Source: Akanthomyces muscarius
Lineage: Eukaryota; Ascomycota; Sordariomycetes; Hypocreales; Cordycipitaceae
Length of the DNA: 64,000 nt
NCBI RefSeq assembly: GCF_028009165.1
Contig: NC_079243.1
Coordinates: 1,612,001-1,676,000 of the forward strand
Direction: 5' to 3'
The notes under the pieces were generated by a model. It did no database searches. It saw nothing but the letters and a program-made list of their open reading frames with translations, and was not told the DNA's origin. The position numbers and the translations under genes were made by a program. This document shows positions 10,801 through 22,923 of this stretch, in pieces. Numbering within the stretch: the stretch's first letter is position 1; each line of letters starts with the position of its first letter.

Positions 10801-12958
10801 ATTTGGCAAACAAAGCGATCGCTGGGGCTTCAACACCACGTCGACCATTCGGGTGACTGGCCGCCACATGATCAATATTTGGCGCGCCATGCGCGGAGAA
10901 CTTAACTTGCTGCAATACACCATGGAAAATGTCGCTTGGCATTTGCTTCACCGGCGTGTGCCGCATTTCTCCTACAAGACTTTGACGGGTTGGTATAAGA
11001 GTGGTAAGCCCCACGACCTCTCAAAGCTGCTTCGCTATTATCAGAGCCGTACCAAGGTTGACTTGCAGATTCTTGAGGCCAACGAACTTATCCCCAGGAC
11101 TAGCGAGCAGGCCAGGCTTCTCGGTGTTGACTTTTTCTCGGTGTTTTCGCGCGGCTCCCAGTTCAAAGTCGAGTCAATCATGTTTCGTATCGCAAAGCCA
11201 GAGAACTTTTTACTCATCTCCCCGAGCAAGAAGCAAGTCGGCGGCCAAAACGCGCTGGAATGCCTACCACTTGTCATGGAGCCACAGAGCGCATTTTACA
11301 GCAGCCCGCTGCTTGTGCTGGATTTCCAGAGTCTTTACCCCAGCGTCATGATTGCCTATAATTACTGCTACTCGACCTTTTTGGGCCGCATCGTTAACTG
11401 GTGCGGGACAAGCAAGATGGGCTTCACGGAGTATAAGCGACAAGCTGGGCTCATGGCGCTGCTCAAAGACTACATCAACATTGCGCCTAACGGCATGATG
11501 TTTGTCAAGGCAGAGATTCGCAAGTCTTTGCTCGCAAAGATGTTGACTGAAATCTTGGAGACCAGAGTCATGGTCAAGAGCGGTATGAAGGAAGACAAGG
11601 CCGACAAGATGCTACAGCAGCTCCTCAACAATAGACAGCTGGCTCTGAAGCTGCTGGCCAACGTCACATACGGCTACACCTCGGCCTCGTTTTCTGGCCG
11701 CATGCCGTGCTCCGAAATTGCAGACAGCATCGTGCAGACAGCACGCGAGACGCTCGAGCGGTCCATAGCCTACATTCACTCTGTTGAGAAATGGGGCGCC
11801 GAGGTCGTCTACGGTGACACGGACAGCCTGTTTATCTATCTCAAGGGCCGCACCAAAGACCAGGCCTTTGACATTGGCAACGAGATTGCGCACGAAATCT
11901 CCCAGATGAACCCGCGGCCCATGAAACTCAAGTTTGAGAAGGTCTACCTCCCGTGCGTGCTGCAGACCAAGAAGCGCTACGTGGGCTACATGTATGAGAC
12001 CAAGGACCAGGTCACTCCTGTGTTCGACGCCAAGGGAATCGAGACGGTCCGTCGCGACGGCACGCCCGCCGAGCAGAAAATTGAGGAGAAGGCGCTCCGG
12101 ATGCTTTTTGAGACGGCCGACCTCAGCCAGATCAAGGCCTACTTTCAAGCGCAGTGCGCCAAGATTATGCGCGGCGCCGTCAGCGTCCAGGATTTCTGTT
12201 TTGCGCGCGAGGTCCGCCTCGGGAGCTACTCGGACAAGGGCCCGCCGCCAGCCGGCGCCCTCATCAGCGCGCGCAAGATGCTCGACGATGCCCGCGCCGA
12301 GCCGCAGTACGGCGAGCGCGTGCCGTACGTCGTCATCACCGGGGCCCCCGGAGCCCGCCTCATCGACCGCTGCGTCGCGCCCGAGGAGCTCCTCGCGAAC
12401 CCGCACTGGCAGCTCGACGCCGAGTACTACATAGGCAAGAACCTCATACCGCCGCTCGAGCGCATCTTTAACCTCGTCGGCGCAAACGTCCGCCAGTGGT
12501 ACGACGAGATGCCCAAGGTGCAGCGCATCTACCACACGGCGACGACGCCTGGCGTCGAGGGGGCCAGGCAGAAGCGCTCCACGCTCGAGTCGTACATGAA
12601 GTCGACTCACTGTCTGGTCTGCGGCGTCAAGTTTCTTCGAGAAGCCTCCGCAGCGACAGCGGCATCAGCACACACGACGTCGCTGTGTCCTAGGTGTAGA
12701 GCGCAGACGGCGTCGTCGCTGCTCGCGCTGCAGACGAAGCTCACGACCGAGGAGAACAAGTACCAGAAGCTGCTCACCATATGTCGCAGCTGCATGGGTG
12801 TGGCGCCGCTGGACGATGTGAAATGTGACAGCAAGGACTGCCCCGTATTTTGGACACGCATGCGCCAGAGGGGGAAGGTGGTCGGCGAGCGGGCCAACGC
12901 GCTGCCGGTGATGGGAAGTTTGACCGAGGCGCTGAGGCTCAGGGACCTGGAGTGGTAG
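7858..12958 (+). CDS. REV3: DNA polymerase zeta catalytic subunit REV3
   Basis: B-family polymerase for translesion synthesis and damage-induced mutagenesis, in the nucleus. Exon 1 is 7858-8092 and exon 2 is 8142-12958, giving 1,683 residues; the 49-nt intron has donor GTGTGT and acceptor CAAG. Start is the ATG opening [12 protein letters not shown], a REV3-like N-terminus. An N-terminal B-polymerase region is followed by a long low-complexity Ser-rich stretch (roughly residues 340-700), as in other REV3 proteins. Motif A is DFQSLYPS near 1139, motif B is [17 protein letters not shown], and motif C is YGDTDS near 1302. The C-terminal domain has two cysteine clusters, starting near Cys1569: CLVCG with CPRC, and CRSC with CDSKDC. 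The second is the family's 4Fe-4S site that binds accessory subunits. The 3' third is visibly more GC-rich than the Ser-rich middle. Confidence 0.95.
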
Positions 12959-13354
12959 TTTCAGTCTTCTGCCCGGGAGAGAGACTGACACTGGTTTGTA
13001 TCATGGCTGCTTCTTTGCATTACGGTCGCTACCTTTGCTGTGATTGTCTTTTCTAGCGAACACGACGAGGAATTCCGGCGGTGTGATTGTGATTGGGTGG
13101 CCTAGCTTTGAACTTTTATTTTATTTTACTACACACATTATCTGGCGAATGTATGATTTCAGAATGCAATTGTTCTTGATATGAATTGGCTACCCAAAAT
13201 CGACTTTTACCCCGTCGATGCGATTTAAAAAAAAAAAACTCCTCGTTTAAAACGCCCCCAAGTCTGGAGTTCTCTCCCACGAGAACCCCCTCTGTGCATG
13301 CATGTATGTGCACTCCTATGTACAAATATTCCCCCTTTTTTTCCTTCTTGCTAA
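12959..13354. other. Convergent 3' region between REV3 and NVJ2
   Basis: 396 bp between two stop codons facing each other. It is AT-rich, with a short A-run near 13227-13237. No gene seen; it should hold both 3' untranslated regions. Confidence 0.6.
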
Positions 13355-16300
13355 TCACACGAGGCTCGTCACCGGCGGAGGCAGCACATCCTCTGGACGG
13401 GTCGGCGCCGCAGGGCCTTCGTCGGGCTGCTCGTCCATCCACCCTGCGAAACCATCATCGTCCGCAACACTCTCTTCCGGGGGCGTCGTAGACAGCGGCA
13501 TCGCTACGATAGGTTTGCCGTGATTCTGCAGGTCCTCTATAGCATCACCCGTGTCGAGGGTAGTAGTCGCGCCAGTGAGGTTGTGTTTGATTTCAATCTC
13601 CTTGTCCGGCGGCGGCGCATCATCCACGCTCGGCGTGCGGTGGCCGACGGGCGTCTTGTCCTGTTCCGCATCGACGTCATTGACGACGGTAATGGGCACC
13701 GGCACCGGCTTTCTAGGTATACCTTCTGCCTTGGTCTGGCTGTCCGATGTAAAGAGCTTCACGCCGGCGTCGTCATCATCGTCGTCCTCTAGAGGGGTCG
13801 GCGGCTCAGAATCATCCGGGGCGCTTATGACGAGGACGTTCTCCTCCTCCGTGCCCACTCCTCCTTCCTCCTCCTCCTGAATCATCGCCTGTTGGCTCGC
13901 ACCGCGGCGTCGTCGCTGCGGCAGCGGCGGTGGTCTCAGTTCCTTTTCTTTTTCCTCATTCTTCAGAGACTGGCCTGTCTTTGGTCTTTCCAGCTCCTTG
14001 TCCTTTTCGGGTGACGAGCTGCCCTCCTCAGATGGATGTTCGGGGACCGACGCTGGTGGCACTGGCTTGCGCTTCGGCACCGCAATCGGCGCAATCTTGG
14101 TCTTGCCGTTGGTAGGCCCGGGGAGGGGCATGCCCGGCGGCGGAAGCGGCTGTCCGCGCCCCATTGGCTGGCTCAGATCGACGTGGCTCGAGGCCTCGCT
14201 GTTGCGGCGCGCATCCTTTTGGCGCTGGATGGCGTTCCAGCCCCATTGGCGGGCCTGGTTGGCGGCATTGGTCATGGCCGCCAGCGTGTTGTTGCGCTTT
14301 GGGCCGTGGGCGCCTTCGCCGGTGCTCGTCGAGGCAGTGGTGGAGAGGGAGGCGTTAGAGTTTTCGCGCTTCATGAAGAACTTGCGTCCGAGGGAGCCCG
14401 CCGCGCTTGCGCCGTTGGGTGAGTGCGGCTGTTCGTAGGACCCATGCGACGAGACTGTGTTACGTCGCGTAGACGGGGTCGTGCCGTCGCTGTGCTCGCT
14501 CGCCGCCGCCGCCGTTGTGGCGTCCAGAGATTCTTCCTTGGAGGAGATGGATGAGGTGTCGCTCGACTTGACGCGTGCATGCTTGGTAGGCGATCCAATG
14601 GGCGTATCGACGGGTGACGCATCTTGCTGAGCCTTGGAGTGCAGCGCGGCAATCAAGCTCGTGGCGTGATCGGGCGGCGAGGTCGAGGGCTTGAACCAGT
14701 CGGCGTGAGCCGCCTCAGTCCCGACCACCGGCTCGACACTAGCATGCTTAATGATGTTGGGCGATCTTGACGTCGTGGCAGCCGAGCCCTTGGAGTCGAG
14801 ACTCACCGCCGAGGCCGCAGCTGGCGAGTTTGCGCCGAGCTTGTTCCCCCCGAGCCTGCGCCCAAAGAGACCAGTCGCAGGCGCCTGGGTTTCCAGTGGC
14901 GGCATCGTCTGGGTCTTTTCCATGCCCGGTCGCGGTGATGCCGGCAGCTCCATGCTGATCGCAGCCGCTTGCTGAGGATCTTCCGGGGCTGCCACGACCG
15001 TCTCCACCGGGCCGTCGACGTCGGGGATCGGCACGGCCGGTGCTGGCGTCGCCTCGTCGCCGGGCAGCGCATCGTCGCCCTCAAAGATGCCGCCGCGCCA
15101 CTCCTTGTGCTCGGTCCTGAAGAAAGGCACGTCGTCCCAGAAGGGCTGCACGAGCGTCTCGGCAAAGACCTCCTTGATGCGGTTCTCGATCTGGCGCAGG
15201 ATGACGGTGTAGGTGATCTGGCGGGCGCTGACGATGGGCTCGATGGCGAGCTCCATCTTGGGCATGGCCTGGAAGGACAGCCACATTCGGTTGCTGGGCG
15301 GGGCCTTGATCTTGAAAAGCATGTGGCCCTCGATGCGCTTCAGCACGAGGGCGAGCACGAGGTTGACCTCGCGGGCCTTGATGCGCGCGCCGAGGTCAAT
15401 TTTGGCGGTGGCGGACATTTCGAGGCGAAAATTTCCCGAGTAGCGCATGTCGGTCTCCACGACGCACTCGCCGTCGACGGTGAATTCCTTGAGCTTCAAG
15501 TTGTGGAAGAAGGGCGCCGCCTCGCCCGTGTCAATCTTGCGAATGGCAATGTTGGTCAGGTAGGAGGGGGTCTTGACGCGCGTGATCTTCTTGGTGATCT
15601 TACTCGCGATAAAGTTCTCCAGGTCCTTGGTCCGGTACACGCTGAGAAAGATGCGGCCGAGCATGGCGTTGATCCAGCGCGAGTGGATGTTCTCCTCGGA
15701 CGAGTGCAGCCGCTGCACCAGCGTGATGATGTCCTTGATATCAAAATGCTTGGGCTTGGGCGGGCAACCGTCGAGCCCGGGAAAGGTCTGTTCCTGGTTC
15801 TTGAGCAGCGCAAAGTAAAAGTCCTCCTTTGCGGAGCAGTTTTCGGAGAAGAGGTAAAAGGGCTTCGCGACGGGCCCTCCGTCGTCGGCGAGGGCGTCGC
15901 GGCGGGTCAGGCATAGGGCGTTGCGCTTTATAAACAGCTCGCCCTCGGGGGTCTCGTCGCCGCCGGAATATATGCTTATGTCATAGTGGGCGAGGCTGAT
16001 GACGTGTCGGACCTCGAGCTGTTCTTCGTCGTCAAAGAGCATAATGTGGCCGTGTCTGTGCTGGTAGTCAGTATCACCCTGTTCTCTTTATTTTTTAGAA
16101 TGCATTTTCCTCACCGTAAAACCACGTAAAATACGTTGCCCGCCTTTTTCGGCCTGTGGCTCATGCTGTTATTCTCGATCGGTCCGGGCACCGGCTTCCT
16201 GTCAAAGATGCTTCGGTACATGGTCTGGTACACGCTGGGGCTCGGCGGCGCGACCGTGGCCGTGCCGACCGGCGTCGCCCTCTCAATGGGCTTCGCGTTG

Positions 16301-16623
16301 ATACCCATGGGCGTGTACTCTCTGCAGACGGCAAAGTAGCCCGCCGCGACATCCAGCTCGTGCACCGCCGCATCGCTGTCCTTTTTCCGCCTGCTCCGCC
16401 CGTCGTCGTCGCCACCCCGCTCCTTGGCCCGCCGAGCGTTGAGCGCGGCCGTGTCGTCGCCGTCCTGCACTAGGCTGTCCGGATGCCCGTCCGGAACGCC
16501 GTCCATGTCCTGCCGATAGGGAAGTGTGTAGTGCGCGTGCAGCAGGATGAGGCCGAAGAGCAGCGGGACAAAGGTGACGCCTCCGAAGAGGTACGCCACC
16601 AGCAGGGCCGTCCAGGGACCCAT
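13355..16623 (-). CDS. NVJ2: NVJ2/TEX2-type PH-SMP lipid-transfer protein
   Basis: ER-anchored lipid-transfer protein of membrane contact sites. Exon 1 is 16623-16115 and exon 2 is 16055-13355, total 1,069 residues; the 59-nt intron has donor GTGAGG and acceptor ACACAG, giving VVLR-HGHIMLFDDEEQLEV across the join. I chose the ATG at 16623 because it places the membrane segment (ALLVAYLFGGVTFVPLLFGL) at the very N-terminus, as in NVJ2; an upstream ATG at 16701 in the same frame would add 26 residues. A PH-like region spans about residues 155-275. The SMP domain follows at about 297-485 (IHSRWINAMLGRIFLSVYRT to VQPFWDDVPFF). The remaining half is Pro/Ser-rich and acidic, without a domain I recognise. 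Family knowledge: SMP domains carry ceramide or phospholipids between ER and vacuole or Golgi. Confidence 0.9.
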
Positions 16624-18015
16624 GGCGGTTGCGTGTCTGGCGGTGTGTGTATGTAGCGGCGAAAGGATGTCGAGAAAACGACTCGGGTGTCGTGAGCGCA
16701 AGATGGAAGTGTTTGGGAGTTGTTATGATAGTCTGAGACAGAGCTGCATGTCAAACGTGCTTGTAGATGGGTAGCGGTTCCAATAAAGGTGTCCTAAATG
16801 CACACAAGGCCAGGCGGTCCGTTTGTCGGGGGAAGAGGCTGCTAAGAACGAAAGAGTGGGAAATCGACGAGACGCTAAAAGATCAAAAACGTGAAACAAG
16901 AAAAAAGAGCGAGGTCATTAACCAAGAACAAAGGGCTGGAGGCTTGTTGATGTTGAAAGACGACTTGAAGAACAAGGTGTCACTCAGTCTTTGTTTGGAG
17001 AGCTCCAGCGCCAAAAAGTTGGGGCCGCCTCTCCGGCCCGTGGCCCAGCTACGTCATGTGATGGGTCGACAATCTGGTCTCACCAAGCCGTCGGCACGCC
17101 AGCGTAGGATTCTTTAGCGGTCCTGCAGCCTTTTATTGATTAGGTACGTAGTGCGAGTAGGTTGTACGAGTAGGTTGAGATCAGTGGCATCGTACGGTGC
17201 CTTGCCGGCGCTGGTTGTGATTTCTTGTACGACGTGACGATCGCTGTCATCTGCTCGACATGCGCTAGATGCATCGCCGGGTTCCACTGTCCGGGCGCGC
17301 CTTCCCCATATGAAGCATCCAGGCGCTGGCATGAGCATCAAGGTTCATAAGACCACGACTTTTCAAAGGAAAACGAATTTCTGTCGAAGCCAACGAAGAC
17401 ACAAACTCTCTCTCTGCCTGCTCTCTCAGACTGTCATACGTTATAACAACAAGGTCATGTAACTGACACCTCACCACATCACAATGAATATCATGTGTTG
17501 CAACAGAGTCTGGTTATTCTCATGCTAAACAAAAAAAATTCGAACAAAACGCCTCTTGGCTCAAGGTGAAGAAGAAAAGGCGCAATCTCGTCTTTGCCAA
17601 AGAATATATATATATAACAATAATTCTCCCGCCTACAGACGAAGTCATTGTGACCAAAACAACAACCTATGCTCTCTCTAAAGCGTAACAACCAAGGCAA
17701 GAAATGAAACGATAGTAAAACAGAACAGTTGAAAGCCTCCCATGTTCCTATTTTACACAAGACAGATAAGAAAAGTGCAGTTTTTTTTTCAACCGCTGGT
17801 ATGAGTGAGTGGTAGTTTTAACAGGTAATGCTGCAAAACATGAAATAAAAAACGAGTAATAAAAATGGACCAACAAAAAGGGTTCGTCAGAATCATCAGG
17901 TTTTTGAATGAAAAAGGTGGGAGCCAAATGTCCCAAGGTTTCCGTAAAGAGTGTAGAGTGGTTCGTAAAAAAATGTTGTAAAAACGAGTATCATCTTGAG
18001 AAAGGAATGGCGCGC
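16624..18015. other. Intergenic: NVJ2 upstream region and apsA 3' region
   Basis: 1.39 kb with no supportable gene. It contains an (AT)n microsatellite near 17603-17616 and several T-rich stretches on the minus strand, consistent with the apsA 3' untranslated region. A 116-codon open frame at 16767-17117 is very Lys/Arg-rich, lacks motifs and lies in the NVJ2 promoter; I do not call it. Confidence 0.55.
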
Positions 18016-21000
18016 TTACGCCCGTGTTCGCGTAGACGAGACTGGCGTCGTGTTGACCGAGTGCGTCGGATGACCGTGGCTGTGACGATGACGCTTCGAC
18101 GAGTGAGACACGCTGCCCACGTCATGCTTGCCGTCGCAGCATGCTCGCACATTCTCCAGGCGATCCGCGTCGCGGTCCTGACGTTCAATTAGTTCGCGCA
18201 GGTCCTCGGCGCTGTCATGCACCTGGTTGGTCGCATACAGGTCCGTGTTGCTACCGCCTGCGCGGCTTCGGAGACTTGACAGCTTCCAGTATCCGCTAAT
18301 CTTGTTCAAGGTACCTTTGGAAGCCTTGTTGGCGAGGGCCGTGCGGTGCGAGGTTGGCGTCAGCGTCGGCACCATCATCGAGTACATTTCGGCGGGGGAC
18401 TCGGTTCTCACTGTGCGTGAGTTGTAAGACGACAGTGACTGCTGCTCCGGGCGGATTCCATGCGTAGGCCGACGGCCAAACTGCGGGTTGAACTCGTCAA
18501 CATCTTCGCGGGTAATGGAGCCCGCCACGTCCTCAGCGTCATACGTTGCCTGGGGCTCTGTCCTGACTAGAAGATACGACAGTGCATTGAACCACGTCTC
18601 GTGGCGCTGGCCAGTAGGGCAGGTGAACTTGATGGTTCGGCCTGGGGCAATTACCACCAGACTCTTGCGGTGCAGGCCAGGAGGCATCGGGTTGTCATCG
18701 GTAACAACACGAACGGCCTCAATCGGCACGCTCTTGGCCTTGAGCTCGGATCGTCCTGCGCTAGATGGGTCATGGTCGCCCCAGTACAGAGTTCGCGTGT
18801 ACGGGTGGACCCAGAAGTAGCGGCGATGTCTGTTTGTCGACAGCTCACCACGGCCAGTCTTGCGAGTGTACTTCCACAGGTACTCGCCAATCATGGTTTG
18901 TGTGATGGCCTGGATCATGCGAGGATCCGTGTTGGGGCCGAAGCCAGTAGGGTCGATATCCGTAGCACGCAGGTCGAATCGCGCATCAATGTCAGAGGCA
19001 AACGACGACACCGAAGGTTGTCTGCCGATCACGGGAGGCTTTTGTTGGAAGTCGACGAACCCACCAGTGCGTGTAGCACGGGGAGTTGGCGTCGCGTTCT
19101 GGCCAGATCCTGATCGTCTGTGGTGGCTTGGTGTGCTGGGACGCTTCATCGCGGAAGCAGGCCACAGTGGTGGGCCCATGCTGCCTTGCGTCTGGGCACC
19201 TGCGTTTTGGATAGCCTGGCGGTGGTTGGAAGGCAGAGGCGGCGCGGTCTCGTAGGCTGACCGCTTCCCGCTAGCTGCGCTGTCAGGGCGAACAATGACG
19301 GACCCAGTGTCGTACATGGAGTCGTCAAAGTCCACGCTGCGGTTGACGTGGCTAGCCAGGCTCTCCTGCGAGCGGTGGATACGGACGGTACCCATTGTCT
19401 CTGGGCTGCCAACCGAGGCAGTTGAGGAGCTCTTCTTGTGGCTCTTTTGCAGGAGGTCGATCGCTCCGCCCGTCAGGGCAGTCTGAGCGCCCTGATCACT
19501 GGTAGTGTGCAGTGAGGACTTGCGAGGTGGTCGCGAGGAGCTATTGGCTGAAATCTCCTTGAAGGGACGCTGCGACTCTGGAGTCTCGGCATGGGGTGAA
19601 TCTGATGGAGATTGCCTTGTCTCGTCTTCAGCGATGGCGGGTGAGGCGTCTTTGCTTTTTCCGCGCCCAAACAGGGCTCCGAAAATCTTGTTATTAGGTG
19701 TCTCAGGAGCAGGCTTGTCAGGAGTGTTGTGGAATTCTCGAGGCAGAATAAAGCCATCTCTTCGCTCGTTTCTTGGCGATTGCGGCTCGATGTTGATATA
19801 TTGCATGTCAGAGAACGTGAGCACTGGAGTGCTCTTGGGTGTTGTTTTCGGCATGACCGCCTCTGAAGAAATGGACGACAGCGTCAGCTTAGTTGGGCGC
19901 GCCTTGGCAGGGCTGACCGGCACCGTGTGCTCGGTTATGACTGAAGAGAAGCCGAGGGCAGGCAGAGCAGGCAATGGCTCAGACACTGGTGAGACCCGCT
20001 CAGTGGCAATGGCAGAGTAACCCAAGACGGGCTGTGCTAGTGCCGACGGCGCGATGTTTTGTGTGTTGATGGACGACAGACTGAGCTGTGGCGCGGGGGC
20101 CGGGATAGCGACTGGCGCGACGGCCTTGGGTGTCGTTGGCGTGGGCGGCTCAATCGGCTCGACAGATTCCGACTGGATTTGGCCCAAAGACATGACAGGC
20201 ATTGAACGTTTGGGACTGGCAATAGGCTCGACAGACTCCGACTGGATTTGGCCTAGAGACATGACAGGCATCGAAGGCTTGGGGATGGCAATAGGTTCTA
20301 CAGCCTGGGACTGGATTCGGCCCAAAGACATGACAGGCATTGCCCGTTGCGGGCTGGCAATAGGCTCCAGACCTTCGGCCATGATGTTGGACATCTTCAA
20401 GGTAGGTGGTACGACAGTAGCTTCCCGAGGCTCGGTATGCTGAGTCTGAATAGAAGAATAAACTAGTTCCCTGGCTGCCGCAGCATTGGGCGGAACAGGG
20501 AACTGAGCAATCTTTTCGTCCATGTCGTTGGAGGAGAGAGTGGAGATGGGGCGCAATGGATCTGTCTCAGACGCTGTGGTGTAGCTCGACCGCCATCCTG
20601 AAGGATCCTGGTTGGTGTTGACCACAGACCCAGAAGAGGTAGGTCGCATGGCGTCCGCAGCTCGAGGTCGCGTGATGGAGACGGGCTCCGTCATTGTTGA
20701 TCCGTCAACCATGGCAGCGCGTGTCGGCATAGGAGGAGCGGGTGAAGGCGTGCGGCGAGTAGACCCAGGGGTGACGGAGCGCATGGTGCGCGTACGGGGA
20801 GTGCCACCGATGGAATCCTCCTCGCTGCCGTCAAAGTCTTGAAGCTCCGCAAACAAGCTCTGGCCGGCCGCGCGCGGGGTACCAGCACTGCCAGCATGGC
20901 TGACTGGGCTGCTCTGAGCATGAGGCTCCTCACTGCTTTGGCGGGAGCGGCGAGACCAGGGCAGGCGGCTGAGGCTGAAGCGGCTCTTGGTGGACGAAAC

Positions 21001-22923
21001 GGTGCCGGTGGGCGTGCGCACATCAGGAAGGGTATCGAGAGCCTCGTCGGCAGAGGTCGAGGCGGTGCTGTGGAAAGATTCCCGAGTGCCCTGTCTGGTG
21101 AGTGTAGCAGGCAGATTTGGTGTCTGCTTCATCCTGCCAAACCCTCTAGACTCGGTCTCAGTTTCGGCGCCGTCACTGTCTGACATGACCTCATGGCCGG
21201 TCTGGAAGTCGTCCGTCTCAGTTCCACGCTCGTTGGCCGTTTCAAAGGCAGATTCGCTGGCCTCATTGGCGGTCTCAAAATGGTCGCTGGGCTCGGTAGA
21301 GGGCAGAATGGTCCGTCTCGCCAGAGTAGGGCTACCAGAAGGCGAGTTTCCATCATTCTCTTCCCACTCGGGGTCGTCCATGAAAATTTCGTGCTTGCCG
21401 GAGCGCATGCTACCGAGTAGCTTGGAGGGACGCTTGTATTCCTTGGAGTCGACCTTGCGGCTGCGGCGGTTGGCAGTGTTGCCCGCGTCGCCGCGCATTT
21501 TCTCCAGGTCGTCGCGCAGATCTTGAATGATACGGCGGAGTTCGAGCTTTTCGGTCTTTTCGCGGTGGAGTTGGTTCCTCTGGCTCTGGATGGTTCTTTG
21601 CGCGTGGCCGAGAGAGGTTTTGACAGTCTCTGTTTCCAGGACAGCATGTCGCGGAGTGCCCTTGATTGGGGAGGGCGGCGGCGAGTGCTCGGGGGTAGCA
21701 TTTTCCGTGGCCGTATCAAAGTCCTCGTCGCTAAGTCCAGAGCCTGGCTCGCGATCCAGTAGTCTGCCGCGTTGCGTGGAGAAGGCTCTGGCGAGCTCTT
21801 GGTTTTGGTTCGTCAGATCGTCGATCTTTTTCTGGAGGGACGTACGCTCATCCTCGCCCATGGTCAGATTGCGCTTGGCGGAACCAAGCTCAATGTCATG
21901 CAGCTTAATGGCAGCTGCATGATCCTCGGTGAGTTTTGCATGGGAGGCTTTGACCTCGTCGAGTTCTTTTTGAGCCACTGTCTTCTCCATGTTGGCGAGG
22001 CTGATGGCTTGATTTAGCTTCTTTTCCTTGTCAGCTGCTTCTTTTTGCAGAGAAGTCATTTCTTGCATCCGCGTCTCAAGGTTCCAGTTTTCGTCCTTGT
22101 AGCGGTGCTCGCTCTCATCGAGAGTCTTTAGACGCTGGTGAAGGCCTTCGGTATCAATCTCGAGCCGCGACTTTTCGCCTTGCAGCGTCTTGACTTCGTC
22201 CTCGCGCTCAGACAGAAGAGACTGTAGATTTCGGACCTGTGCGATGAGGGACTGGCTGATTTCGGCGGCAAACTCAATGTCGTGTATGCGATTGGATTGC
22301 TGGTTTCTGGCTCTGCGCTTCGGCACTGTGAGTTTGGTAGGAGAGCCGGTGGCATGGCCGTCGAATTTGGAAGGGCTGATGGAACGCTGTGTGACGAGGC
22401 TGCGTTAGAAACTGTATGACTGATTCAATTGGGGGGCGAATAGGCCATGTGAGAGACTTACCCTGCCAGTGCGACCATCAGGTGCGTATGGTGTGCCAGG
22501 GCCGTTCTCGTTGGAAGGGATTCTCTTTGGTAGAAAGGCGCGAGCAGACTCGCGGGCCAGGTCATTGTATTCGCGCTCGATCTCCACGAGCTTTTGGCGG
22601 AGCTCGGGGCCCAATTCGCCTTGTGCCTGGAGCTTCTCGATTTCCTGCAATTGCTCAGCCAGCGCCTTACGCTGGCCGACGAGGGCCGTACCCAACTTGC
22701 CAGCCTCATCGAGGCGCCGCTCCGTCTCGGCTAGATGGGCCTCGAGGGCGCGCTTGGCCTGGCGCGGGGAGGAGCCGGGTCCTGCAGCAAAGAGTTCATG
22801 GTCGAAAGCTGAGAAGCGGTGGTGGGTGGAAGAGGTGCTGGCGACGAACGGGTCGTTGGCGGCATCATCGTCGGCCACAGGCGCAGCGAGATTGGGTCTG
22901 GCCGAGGCAATAGACGAGGCCAT
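18016..22923 (-). CDS. apsA: Nuclear migration cortical protein ApsA/Num1
   Basis: Cell-cortex anchor that captures dynein and microtubules to move nuclei, and in yeast Num1 also tethers mitochondria. Exon 1 is 22923-22462 and exon 2 is 22386-18016, 1,610 residues in all; the 75-nt intron has donor GTAAGT and acceptor CACACAG. Order of parts: N-terminal coiled coil (RQAKRALEAHLAETERRLDE onward, about residues 55-130); a second long coiled coil at about 185-400; a Ser/Pro-rich region; a degenerate 22-23 residue repeat array with core LSxIxTExVxP; and a C-terminal PH domain at about 1318-1432 (GEYLWKYTRKTGRGELS, RRYFWVHPYTRTLYWGD). The PH domain in this family binds PI(4,5)P2. The very C-terminus is rich in His and Arg. 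Alternative identity is unlikely given coiled coil, repeats and PH in this order. Confidence 0.93.
20156..20362 (-). repeat. 69-bp tandem repeat, three units, inside apsA
   Basis: Units start at 20156, 20225 and 20294 and end at 20362, each exactly 69 bp (23 codons). The protein core is PVMSLGQIQSESVEPI. Units 1 and 2 are nearly identical in DNA; unit 3 is more diverged. They sit in a longer degenerate array (about 19800-20470) of about ten copies that are recognisable only as protein. Confidence 0.9.

Noticed and set aside
11612..12610. 332-codon minus-strand frame opposite REV3
   Set aside because: It is the mirror of a GC-rich coding region; REV3 motifs on the plus strand explain the sequence.
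14969..15916. 315-codon plus-strand frame opposite NVJ2
   Set aside because: Antisense shadow of the SMP/PH region; Asp/Val/Leu-rich composition is a by-product of codon bias.
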